Assembly: GCA_031268255.1 (NCBI GenBank)
Contig: JAIRXO010000264.1
Coordinates: 1 to 7,001, forward strand
DNA: 7,001 bases
Origin: Spirochaetaceae bacterium
Lineage (GTDB): Bacteria; Spirochaetota; Spirochaetia; Treponematales; Breznakiellaceae
Direction: 5' to 3'
Part shown: positions 1 through 6,822 of the stretch, one piece after another
Layout: each line of letters opens with the position of its first letter
How positions within the stretch are numbered: position 1 is the stretch's first letter
The notes under the pieces: generated by a model
Database searches by the model: none
What the model saw: only the letters and a program-made list of their open reading frames with translations
Told to the model about the DNA's origin: nothing
Translations under genes and position numbers: made by a program

Positions 1-282
1 TTCTACACGGCCTATTCTGACCAGAGCCGTTCCTTTACCGTTGTTTTTAAAAACGGCCCTTCCTATGTCTACTACCTCCGCAATCCCCGGGGGACGGTAC
101 GCATGGGCGGCGCGCTCCGCGTTACCTATGATACCGTGATTCAGGCGGGAACCCAAATGGTCAACGGCTTTTTTTTCAGCGAACTCAACTACCTTAACGG
201 CAGGCCCGATTCACTTGCGGTGATAAACAGCAGTTCCGGCGCGGCGGTGGTGGTCATAAGGCTGCGGGAGGCCCAGATGTAA
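1..282 (+). CDS. C-terminal end of an unrecognised protein (partial)
   Basis: The frame is open from the first base and stops at TAA 280-282, giving 93 residues with the N-terminus outside the window. I do not recognise the family. The peptide alternates short hydrophobic and polar stretches (for example SFTVVFKNG, AVVVIRLREAQM), as in a beta-rich domain. It has no membrane span, no cysteine and no catalytic motif that I can name. Codon use is GC-rich like the two downstream genes, so it looks like resident chromosome. It reads in the same direction as the glucanotransferase gene, but a 113-base AT-rich gap with its own promoter separates them, so it need not belong to that unit. The stop codon sits inside a 13-bp tandem duplication. 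A surface or lipoprotein domain is possible but unsupported. Confidence 0.75.
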   Translation, partial: FYTAYSDQSRSFTVVFKNGPSYVYYLRNPRGTVRMGGALRVTYDTVIQAGTQMVNGFFFSELNYLNGRPDSLAVINSSSGAAVVVIRLREAQM

Positions 283-302
283 CTTCAAAATGTAACTTCA
301 AA
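277..302. repeat. Perfect 13-bp tandem duplication spanning a stop codon
   Basis: ATGTAACTTCAAA occurs at 277-289 and again, immediately adjacent and without mismatch, at 290-302. The first copy includes the last Met codon and TAA stop of the upstream gene. The second lies wholly in the untranslated gap, so the coding sequence is unchanged. It looks like a simple slippage or duplication event. Confidence 0.9.
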
Positions 303-335
303 TTTAAAATCACTTCATTATAATTGATTTTATAA

Positions 336-364
336 CTGACTTTTTCGCCCTGTGGTACTATAAT
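336..364 (+). promoter_or_regulatory. Sigma70-like promoter for the glucanotransferase gene
   Basis: A perfect -10 hexamer TATAAT lies at 359-364. Exactly 17 bases upstream is CTGACT (336-341), matching 4 of 6 positions of the -35 consensus. Transcription would start near 371, leaving an untranslated leader of about 25 bases with the ribosome binding site. A second TATAAT at 319-324 has only a poor -35 partner and is less likely. No operator repeat is visible around the hexamers. Confidence 0.65.
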
Positions 365-395
365 AGAACTAGCCGATTGCTATCAGGGGGAAATA

Positions 396-2384
396 ATGGC
401 AGCAACAATTCACGACCGCTTGTGCGGTGTCGCGGTCCCGGTAGGAGCCCTGCGGGGCAAGAACAGCATTGGGGTGGGCGAATATCCTGACCTTGTTGAA
501 CTGGGCGAATTCTGCGCCGGTGCGGGGCTTTCGCTGATTCAGATACTGCCGGTCAATGATACCGGCTATGACAGTTCTCCCTACAGCGCGCTGACTGCCT
601 TTGCCCTTCATCCCCTGTATATCAGCGCCTCGGACATGGACGGGGCCGCGGCTTTCAGCGCCGACATAGCCGCGCTTAAAAAACGCTTTGATGCTTCGGC
701 GCGTTTCCCCTACGGGGAGATTATCAGGGCAAAGATGGAACTCTTTAGGAAAATTTTTGCCGCCAACGAAAAGGCACTGGTTAAAAGCGCCGCGAACACC
801 GGGGGTTCGGGCCTTGGCGCATGGATAGCGGCCAATCCCTGGGTCAAGGAATACGCCGTATTCAGGCGGCTCAAGGAATTTCACGGCGAAAAAAGCTGGA
901 AGGACTGGAAGGAATACCGGCACAGTACCCCTGAGGACATAGAGCGCCTGTGGAATGACAGCGCCCTCCGGGGGGAACATATTTTTTGGGCATGGCTGCA
1001 GGAGACCGCGGAAAAACAGTTTTGCCGGGCCTCAGGCAGGCTTAAAAAAATGGGCATCATACTCGAAGGGGACCTGCCTATACTGATTAACGAAGATTCC
1101 GTCGAGCTTTGGGCCCAGGGGGGCTATTTTGATCCGTCCCTGTCGGCCGGCGCTCCGCCTGATATGTACAGCCCCCAGGGGCAGAACTGGGGTTTTCCGC
1201 TTTACGACTGGCGCGCCCTTACCCAGGACGGCTATACCTGGTGGAAGCGGCGGCTCAGGCAGGCGGAAAAATTCTACCAGGCCTACCGCATAGACCATGT
1301 GCTTGGCTTTTTCCGCATCTGGGCCTCAAGCCGGCAGAACAATTCAGCCGTACTGGGGCGCTATATTCCGTACATTCCCGTAAACCCCAAGGATTTTAAG
1401 GATATGGGCTTTGGCCCTGAACGGGTACGCTGGATGAGCGAGCCCCACATTCCCAGCGCCGAGGTGTGGGAGGCCCTGAACGGGATTCCTGACGCCGCCC
1501 CCGAAGCGGAGAAGGTTTTCCACAAGGCGCTGCGGCGCATTGGCGATGAGGCGCTCTGGCTCTTTAAGCCCTCGGTGAAAGGCGAAAAAGACATCATCGC
1601 TTTTAATTTTCATCCGGCGCTGCGGGACTATCTCCTCAAGGCCTGGTCCAACCGGATGTTTTATGAATACGAGACGGGTTTTTATTCTCCCGTGTGGTAT
1701 TTTCGGGAGAGCCGCGCCTACGGGAGCCTTTCGGAAGAGGAAAAGCACAAGATTGAAGTTCTGCTCGAAAGGCGCCGTGTTGATTCCGAAGCCATTTGGG
1801 AGAACCAGGGCCGCCGTCTCCTTGCCATGCTCAACGCGTCGTCGTCAATGCTGCCCTGCGCGGAGGACCTGGGCGCTGTTCCCGGCTGCGTTCCCCGGGT
1901 ACTCGGCGAACTTAATATACTGGGGCTCAGGGTACTCAGGTGGAACCGCCTGTGGGACAAGGACGGCCAGCCCTATGTGCCCCTGGCTGACTACCCCACG
2001 CTGTCGGTTGCCACGCCCGCTGTCCACGACAGCTCCACGGTCCGGGAATGGTGGGAACGCGAGGCCGACCGCGGCGTTTTCCGGCATTTTATAGGAAGGC
2101 CGGACCTGGGCGACACCTACAGCCCCGAAACAGCGAAAGCCATACTCGGCGCGCTGGCGTCCGCCGCTTCCCGCTTCAGGGTGTTCCAGATACAGGACCT
2201 GCTTCACCTTAAAGCGGACTATTACGCCGGGGACTGCGCAACTGAGCGCATCAATGTACCCGGCACAAGCAATGATTTTAACTGGACCTACAGGCTCCCT
2301 GTTTCCATCGCCGAACTGTGCGGCGACAGCGGGCTTACGGCGGCTGTCAGGGCCCTGGCCGAAACAGAAGCGGCCCCGGCATAA
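396..2384 (+). CDS. malQ: 4-alpha-glucanotransferase (amylomaltase), GH77, DPE2-like
   Basis: This enzyme cleaves an alpha-1,4 bond in a maltodextrin or maltose and transfers the glucan to another sugar acceptor. The product is 662 residues. The GH77 barrel begins almost at once (GVAVPVGALRGKNSIGVGEY, residues 11-30) and includes SSPYSALTAFALHPLYIS (60-77), GDLPI (225-229) and GAPPDMYSPQGQNWGFPLYDW from 252. The catalytic residues by family pattern are nucleophile D300 in YRIDH, acid/base E490 in CAEDLG and stabiliser D545 in AVHDSST. D300 and E490 are 190 residues apart, against about 48 in the Thermus and E. coli enzymes. That long insertion, with the VLGFFRIW and HDSSTVREWW wording, marks the DPE2 type of plants, amoebae and some bacteria. 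The two N-terminal CBM20 modules of plant DPE2 are absent. There is no signal peptide, so it should be cytoplasmic. ATG 396 follows GGGGG at 386-390 with 5-base spacing. The next gene starts 138 bases past the stop. Confidence 0.93.
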   Translation: MAATIHDRLCGVAVPVGALRGKNSIGVGEYPDLVELGEFCAGAGLSLIQILPVNDTGYDSSPYSALTAFALHPLYISASDMDGAAAFSADIAALKKRFDASARFPYGEIIRAKMELFRKIFAANEKALVKSAANTGGSGLGAWIAANPWVKEYAVFRRLKEFHGEKSWKDWKEYRHSTPEDIERLWNDSALRGEHIFWAWLQETAEKQFCRASGRLKKMGIILEGDLPILINEDSVELWAQGGYFDPSLSAGAPPDMYSPQGQNWGFPLYDWRALTQDGYTWWKRRLRQAEKFYQAYRIDHVLGFFRIWASSRQNNSAVLGRYIPYIPVNPKDFKDMGFGPERVRWMSEPHIPSAEVWEALNGIPDAAPEAEKVFHKALRRIGDEALWLFKPSVKGEKDIIAFNFHPALRDYLLKAWSNRMFYEYETGFYSPVWYFRESRAYGSLSEEEKHKIEVLLERRRVDSEAIWENQGRRLLAMLNASSSMLPCAEDLGAVPGCVPRVLGELNILGLRVLRWNRLWDKDGQPYVPLADYPTLSVATPAVHDSSTVREWWEREADRGVFRHFIGRPDLGDTYSPETAKAILGALASAASRFRVFQIQDLLHLKADYYAGDCATERINVPGTSNDFNWTYRLPVSIAELCGDSGLTAAVRALAETEAAPA

Positions 2385-2400
2385 GATTGTTCATCTAAGA

Positions 2401-2429
2401 TTGCGCGTTATGGAATTTCATAGTATACT
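2401..2429 (+). promoter_or_regulatory. Candidate promoter for the GH13 gene
   Basis: TTGCGC (2401-2406) and TATACT (2424-2429) are separated by 17 bases. The -10 matches 5 of 6 consensus positions and the -35 only 3 of 6. The start site would fall near 2436, so a GTG at 2436 would be leaderless while ATG 2523 would have a leader of roughly 85 bases. The gene could also be reached by read-through from malQ, since no terminator is visible between them. Confidence 0.45.
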
Positions 2430-2495
2430 CAACATGTGAAAAGCCTTGCCATACGCCTTACCGTCCTGGAAGCGCCGTGTTCTCCCTGCGCCGGA

Positions 2496-2520
2496 CCGCC
2501 GGCTGCCGGAAGGCAGGCGG
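2496..2520 (+). promoter_or_regulatory. Ribosome binding site in a hairpin before the GH13 start
   Basis: The SD-like GGAAGG (2508-2513) ends nine bases before ATG 2523 and supports that start. It overlaps a possible hairpin: CTGCC (2503-2507) pairs perfectly with GGCAG (2512-2516) around a GGAA loop. CCGC (2496-2499) can extend the stem with GCGG (2517-2520) across a three-base bulge. Such a fold would partly mask the site. The pairing is read by eye; a regulatory role is inference. Confidence 0.45.
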
Positions 2521-2522
2521 TG

Positions 2523-5500
2523 ATGGAGTTTCACATTCTCGACGATGTGCGGAAAGCCTGCGGTCTTGAAGCCGCGCTCTTTTCCCTCAGGGGCAATGTG
2601 GTTCTGGCGGATTTCAGGACAGCCAGAGACCTGGCCGCGAAACTGAACGCCTCGCTTGGTACGGACAAGGGGCCCCAAGAGCCGGTTAAGGCGGGCCGTC
2701 TTAACGCCATGGGGCTTATAGACGAGATACTGCACTACGCGGCGGCCCTCTACCGGGAACAGATACAGAAGGATATTTTCGATACGGCCCTGCTTCAACT
2801 TGAAGAAAAACTGGGCGGCAAAGCCCTCGGCGCTTTGCTTGACGCCTTCGGCGTTTCTTTTCCGCCGGGAGAGGTCTACTCAGGCAAGCGTTCCCTTAAA
2901 GATTATCTTGCGGGTTCTACCGGGGGAGAAAGCCACGCGGCCCTTGCCCTGGAAGAACTATTGCTCCTTGCCCTGGCAAACCTTAATCCCGCCTTTGGCC
3001 CTTTCAAATTTCTCTTTAATGATGCGGACCTTGCCCGGGAAACAGTATACCCTCTGGCTGTTGAGGCGCTCAAAAACTACCTTGTGTCCTGCCCGCCCTT
3101 TGGTCCCCTGGGACAGAATCTCTGGGATCTGCTCCGCGCTCCGGCCCTTGCCTCCCCCGGCTCACTTGAGGGCCAGCTTGACTATATGCGGAAAAACTGG
3201 GGCCTCTTAATAGAACCTTTTATGAAGCGCATACTTACCGGCCTCGATGTCATAAAAGAAGAAGAAAAGCCGTTTTTTCCGGGACCCGGCCCGACCGAGG
3301 CGTACCGCTACGATGGCCTTGATTTTGAATATGAACGCTTCAGCCAGGATCAGGACTGGATGCCGCAGACCGTGCTTATGGCAAAAAGCACCCTGGTCTG
3401 GCTTTTTCAGCTTTCCCGGAAATACGGCGGGGAAATCACCCGCCTTGACCAGATTCCCGACGAGGAACTTGACGAGCTTGCCCGCCGGGGTTTTACCGGC
3501 CTGTGGCTCATCGGCCTCTGGGAGCGGAGCAGCGCGTCAAGAACCATCAAGCAGTGGACCGGCAATCCCGAAGCCGCGGCTTCGGCCTACAGCCTTTACG
3601 ATTACGATATTGCCGCCGAACTTGGCGGCTGGGGCAGCCTTGCCAATCTCAGGGACCGCTGCGCGAGGCGGGGCATAAGGCTGGGCTCTGATATGGTGCC
3701 CAACCATACCGGCATAGACAGCCGCTGGATTGTCGAGCATCCTGATTTTTTTCTCCAGCTTCCCTATCCGCCCTTTCCGTCCTATACCTTTACCTGCGGC
3801 AATCTTTCGGGCAGGGACGATATTACCGTCCAGATAGAAGAGCATTACTTTAGCCGCAGCGACGCGGCGGTGGTTTTTAAGCGCACCGACAACAGGACAG
3901 GTGAAGCGCGCTATATCTACCACGGCAATGACGGGACTTCCATGCCCTGGAACGACACCGCCCAGATAGATTTTCTCAATCCCGAAGCGCGGGAAGCGGT
4001 CATACAAACCATCATAGGTGTCTGCAAACAGTTTTCCATAGTCCGCTTTGACGCTGCCATGACCCTGGCCAAGCGCCACATACAGAGACTCTGGTACCCT
4101 GAGCCGGGACACGGCGGCGATATAGCAAGCCGCGCCGAACACGCCCTTTCCGGCGATGAGTTTAACCGGCGTATTCCCAATGAATTCTGGCGGGAAGTAG
4201 TGGATCGCTGTGCTGTTGAAGCGCCCCATACCCTGCTCCTGGCCGAGGCCTTCTGGATGATGGAAGGCTACTTTGTCCGCACCCTGGGAATGCACCGGGT
4301 CTATAATTCAGCCTTTATGAATATGCTGAAAAACGAAGAGAACGCGAAATACCGGGAAACCATAAAAAACACCCTTGCCTTTGACCCACAGATACTCAAA
4401 CGTTTTGTGAATTTTATGAACAACCCCGATGAAGAAACCGCTGTCGCCCAGTTCGGCAAAGGGGATAAATACTTTGGTATTTGTACGCTCCTTTCCACCA
4501 TGCCCGGACTCCCCATGTTCGGCCACGGGCAGGTAGAAGGCTTTGAGGAAAAATACGGCATGGAATACCGCCGTTCCTACCGGGACGAGACGCCCGATGC
4601 CTTTCTTGTGGGCCGTCACGAACGGGAAATTTTTCCGCTCCTTAAAAAACGCTATCTTTTTTCGGGCAGCGCGGACTTTACCCTCTTTGACCTCTACAGC
4701 CACGACGGGGCGGTAAACGAGAATGTCTTTGCCTACACCAACCGTTCAGGCGGCGAGAGGGCCCTGGTTCTCTACAACAACGCCTACCAGAGCGCCACAG
4801 GCTGGATAAAACAGAGTTCCACCGCCATACCCCAAAAAGGCGGCCACAAACAGGATGAACTTTTTCAGGCCCTGTGCCTCAGGGCCCGTGATGAGGATTT
4901 TGTCCTGTTATACGAACAGCGTTCTTCTCTCTGGTACATACGCTCCTCAAGGGAACTAGCCAGACAGGGCCTCTTTGTAAGGCTTTCGGGCTACGAGGCC
5001 CAGGTGTACCTCGACATACGCGAAGTTTCCGATACGCCTTCAGGCCGCGCGGACCATACATGGTCGGACCATAAATGGTCTCATCTTGAAAAGGAACTTG
5101 GCGGCCGGGGCGTTGCCAACATAGATACCGCGGTTCAGGACATATTCCTCGCCGGACTCTACGCCCCTTTTATGGAAATCTTTACCGCCCCCCGTGTCGA
5201 ACTCCTCCGCGCCTGTTTTGCCCCGCAGGACTCAGGCGCGGCGCCCGCTCATGGCGGCATCCTTGCCGCGTTCAGGGCGCCGGTCAGGGACTTTGCCAAA
5301 GCGGCGCTTTATTACCTTGACGGGGCGGGGCGCTATGATCCCTTTGTCTTTGATTCGGGCGAATCAGGCGCGAAAGACAAAAACTGGGTTCCTGAAACTA
5401 TAGCAGATTATTTTGAAACCTGGCTTACCGGACTGCTTGACCTGGAAACCAGGCTGCGTTCCGGCGCTCAGGCAGTTTCCGGCGGCCTAGGGGATTTGCT

Positions 5501-6107
5501 TGCGGGCCTGGGAGAGAGACCCGAAGGGCCGGCCATTGTGCTTGGCTACGGGGTGTTCACTCTCCTCAGCCTGATTGCCGGAGACCGGGCGGACGGAAAA
5601 GCCGCTTCGGCCCTTGCCGGGCACTGGCAGCTTGACCGTAAACTTGCCGAAGCCTTTAGCGCCCTGGGCCTGGACGAAGCGGCGGCGCGCCGGGGCGCCG
5701 GCCTTGCCAGGGCGGCTCTTGCGCGGAGCTTCGCCGCCGGAAGCCGCGGCGAGGGGAAAGGCGGTGAGGGACAGGGTAGCGTTTCGGCGGAAGAAGATGC
5801 CCGCCTCATCATGCTGGAAAACTACGGCAACGATGAGTTTCGGAATCTTTTGGGCGTCAACCGCTTTGACGACATCACCTGGTTTAACAAGGAGTGTTTT
5901 GAGGACGCTCTTTTCTATGGCTGCCTCTTTATGCTTCCCGGCGCTGATGACAAGACGCTGAAACACATCGCCAGAGTCAGGGAAATTTTCTCCCGGGCCG
6001 GAAAAAAGTCGGACTATAAATTTGACAGGCTTTTTGAGCTTCTCGTTCCGGCCAAAAAGAAAGGCAGCACAAGCGGGACGCATAAACCGGGCCGTCAGGT
6101 TCCGTAG
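2523..6107 (+). CDS. Large GH13 alpha-amylase-family protein with NNPD region IV
   Basis: This is probably a cytoplasmic glycoside hydrolase or glucan transferase acting on alpha-1,4-glucans; the exact reaction is unknown. From ATG 2523 it has 1194 residues, about twice an ordinary amylase. Residues 1 to about 265 form a helical, unassigned N-terminal region. The barrel follows: GFTGLWLIGLWERS (323-336), AYSLYDYDIAAELGG (355-369), region I DMVPNHTG (D390, H395), region II VRFDA (R508, nucleophile D510), region III LLLAEAFW (acid/base E575) and region IV MNNPDEE (D636). The usual His before the region IV Asp is Pro635. A beta-sandwich-like stretch (VFAYTNRSGG to about 760) follows. About 340 unassigned residues come after the DHTWSDHKWS repeat (844-853), with a Gly/Glu-rich linker at 1072-1091. 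No signal peptide is seen. The frame extends to GTG 2436 (1223 residues), but that codon has no SD and sits at the predicted transcript start. MEFHILDDVR at ATG 2523 also resembles the N-terminus I recall for this family. No frameshift is present. Confidence 0.9.
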   Translation: MEFHILDDVRKACGLEAALFSLRGNVVLADFRTARDLAAKLNASLGTDKGPQEPVKAGRLNAMGLIDEILHYAAALYREQIQKDIFDTALLQLEEKLGGKALGALLDAFGVSFPPGEVYSGKRSLKDYLAGSTGGESHAALALEELLLLALANLNPAFGPFKFLFNDADLARETVYPLAVEALKNYLVSCPPFGPLGQNLWDLLRAPALASPGSLEGQLDYMRKNWGLLIEPFMKRILTGLDVIKEEEKPFFPGPGPTEAYRYDGLDFEYERFSQDQDWMPQTVLMAKSTLVWLFQLSRKYGGEITRLDQIPDEELDELARRGFTGLWLIGLWERSSASRTIKQWTGNPEAAASAYSLYDYDIAAELGGWGSLANLRDRCARRGIRLGSDMVPNHTGIDSRWIVEHPDFFLQLPYPPFPSYTFTCGNLSGRDDITVQIEEHYFSRSDAAVVFKRTDNRTGEARYIYHGNDGTSMPWNDTAQIDFLNPEAREAVIQTIIGVCKQFSIVRFDAAMTLAKRHIQRLWYPEPGHGGDIASRAEHALSGDEFNRRIPNEFWREVVDRCAVEAPHTLLLAEAFWMMEGYFVRTLGMHRVYNSAFMNMLKNEENAKYRETIKNTLAFDPQILKRFVNFMNNPDEETAVAQFGKGDKYFGICTLLSTMPGLPMFGHGQVEGFEEKYGMEYRRSYRDETPDAFLVGRHEREIFPLLKKRYLFSGSADFTLFDLYSHDGAVNENVFAYTNRSGGERALVLYNNAYQSATGWIKQSSTAIPQKGGHKQDELFQALCLRARDEDFVLLYEQRSSLWYIRSSRELARQGLFVRLSGYEAQVYLDIREVSDTPSGRADHTWSDHKWSHLEKELGGRGVANIDTAVQDIFLAGLYAPFMEIFTAPRVELLRACFAPQDSGAAPAHGGILAAFRAPVRDFAKAALYYLDGAGRYDPFVFDSGESGAKDKNWVPETIADYFETWLTGLLDLETRLRSGAQAVSGGLGDLLAGLGERPEGPAIVLGYGVFTLLSLIAGDRADGKAASALAGHWQLDRKLAEAFSALGLDEAAARRGAGLARAALARSFAAGSRGEGKGGEGQGSVSAEEDARLIMLENYGNDEFRNLLGVNRFDDITWFNKECFEDALFYGCLFMLPGADDKTLKHIARVREIFSRAGKKSDYKFDRLFELLVPAKKKGSTSGTHKPGRQVP
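3568..3585. repeat. 18-bp perfect palindrome inside the GH13 gene
   Basis: CCGAAGCCGCGGCTTCGG is its own reverse complement over all 18 bases. It encodes part of the alanine-rich NPEAAASA stretch just before the conserved AYSLYDYD segment. GC-rich alanine codons make such symmetry easier by chance, so no function is claimed. Confidence 0.85.
5051..5080. repeat. In-frame 15-bp tandem repeat, each unit palindromic
   Basis: GGACCATACATGGTC (5051-5065) is followed directly by GGACCATAAATGGTC (5066-5080), with one difference. Each unit contains GACCAT and ATGGTC as inverted arms around two bases. The length keeps frame and encodes a pentapeptide duplication, DHTWS then DHKWS (residues 844-853 from ATG 2523). 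It lies between the post-catalytic beta domain and the C-terminal region, a likely linker. Confidence 0.9.
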
Positions 6108-6149
6108 CGTAGACCTGTTAGGCGGCGCGGCGTATTTTTGCAACAATTT

Positions 6150-6822
6150 TTATGGTATAAATCGCCACACATCTTCAACAAGCAAATGATCCAATGTTTT
6201 GATATTTTCTTTTAAGATAGCATCTGTTTTCATAACTTGATGTTTTTACCGATCCAATAGCGGCGGTTTTTTCATTGTTTTCAATAATCAAATCATGTTG
6301 ATACATCATACGAAACAATTCCTCATTATTTACAATAATAGGAACCTGAACAACACCATCCCGAACAGGGATTCCTAATTTTAAGAAAACCAAACGAATA
6401 TATCTCTCAAATAAATCACCATTTATTTTTCTTGCAGTATTACTTTCACCAGCAGGTAGCGCGTCAAGCGCGGCGCCGATTGTCTGCTGGCAAGTGTAAA
6501 TAAATCTATTTAAATTTTCTCGTATACCCATTTCATCGCGAATGTTTTTTATATGCATCATTGCATACATAAAATCATTTTTTGCGGTAGAAAAAACATC
6601 AGGGGCAATCATAAGATTATTGTTAATAGGACGTGTTACATTAAAATTGCCATCCTCTTTATATTGAAAAAAGCGATACTGGTTTTCGTTTTGCGAGACT
6701 ATAACCGCCTGTAAATTATCATGTATAAAGAATAAATACGCCTCACAAAAAGACGCATAATCATCAATACTGGAAAATCGTGATTTATCCCGCGCCCATT
6801 CAACCAATCGAGGTAACTTCAT
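6150..6822 (-). pseudogene. Type II restriction endonuclease-like gene, frameshifted near its 3' end
   Basis: The frame from ATG 6822 runs 215 residues to a TGA ending at 6175. It contains GDLFERYIRLVFLKLGIPVRD (from residue 135) and HDLIIENNEKTAAIGSVKTSS (from 176), which fits a PD-(D/E)XK nuclease core with D177 and K193. Right after KTSS (195-196) the sequence turns basic and unstructured (YENRCYLKRKYQ). In the neighbouring frame, from 6236 to TAA 6150-6152, lies LKENIKTLDHLLVEDVWRFIP, a much more protein-like end. So the ancestral gene probably ended at 6150, and a frameshift, perhaps with loss of an internal segment, broke it. Related nucleases are usually longer (recalled, about 280-320 residues). 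The start overlaps the methyltransferase stop as ATGA, with SD AAGGGAA at 6837-6831. The gene is AT-rich, unlike malQ and the GH13 gene. An active short variant or a sequencing error is possible; the specificity is unknown. Confidence 0.6.

Noticed and set aside
319..324. A second TATAAT as an alternative malQ promoter
   Set aside because: Its best -35 candidate (298-303) leaves a 15-base spacer and matches poorly, while the element at 336-364 has ideal spacing.
369..980. Long minus-strand open frame opposite the start of malQ
   Set aside because: It lies opposite a well-recognised GH77 gene in GC-rich sequence, where antisense frames stay open easily. Its peptide is arginine- and proline-rich with no family resemblance.
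2382..2403. Direct repeat TAAGATTG at 2382-2389 and 2396-2403 as an operator
   Set aside because: Eight bases repeated once in an AT-rich gap is easily chance, and the first copy is part of the malQ stop.
3622..3646. Hairpin GGCTG/CAGCC with outer TTGGC/GCCAA arms
   Set aside because: It falls inside conserved GH13 coding sequence, has a bulge, and GC-rich codons for Gly, Ala and Leu produce such pairs often.
6096..6117. Inverted repeat CAGGT/ACCTG near the GH13 stop as a terminator
   Set aside because: The stem is only five pairs with a 12-base loop, and the nearest T-run (6134-6138) is too far from the stem.
5487..6146. Minus-strand open frame of 219 codons opposite the 3' end of the GH13 gene
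   Set aside because: It is an antisense shadow of GC-rich coding sequence. The plus-strand product reads as continuous protein through this part.
6175..6822. The short nuclease frame as an intact 215-residue gene
   Set aside because: The last 20 residues are unlike a folded protein end, and the neighbouring frame gives a better one, so I list it as a broken gene. An intact short form is not excluded.
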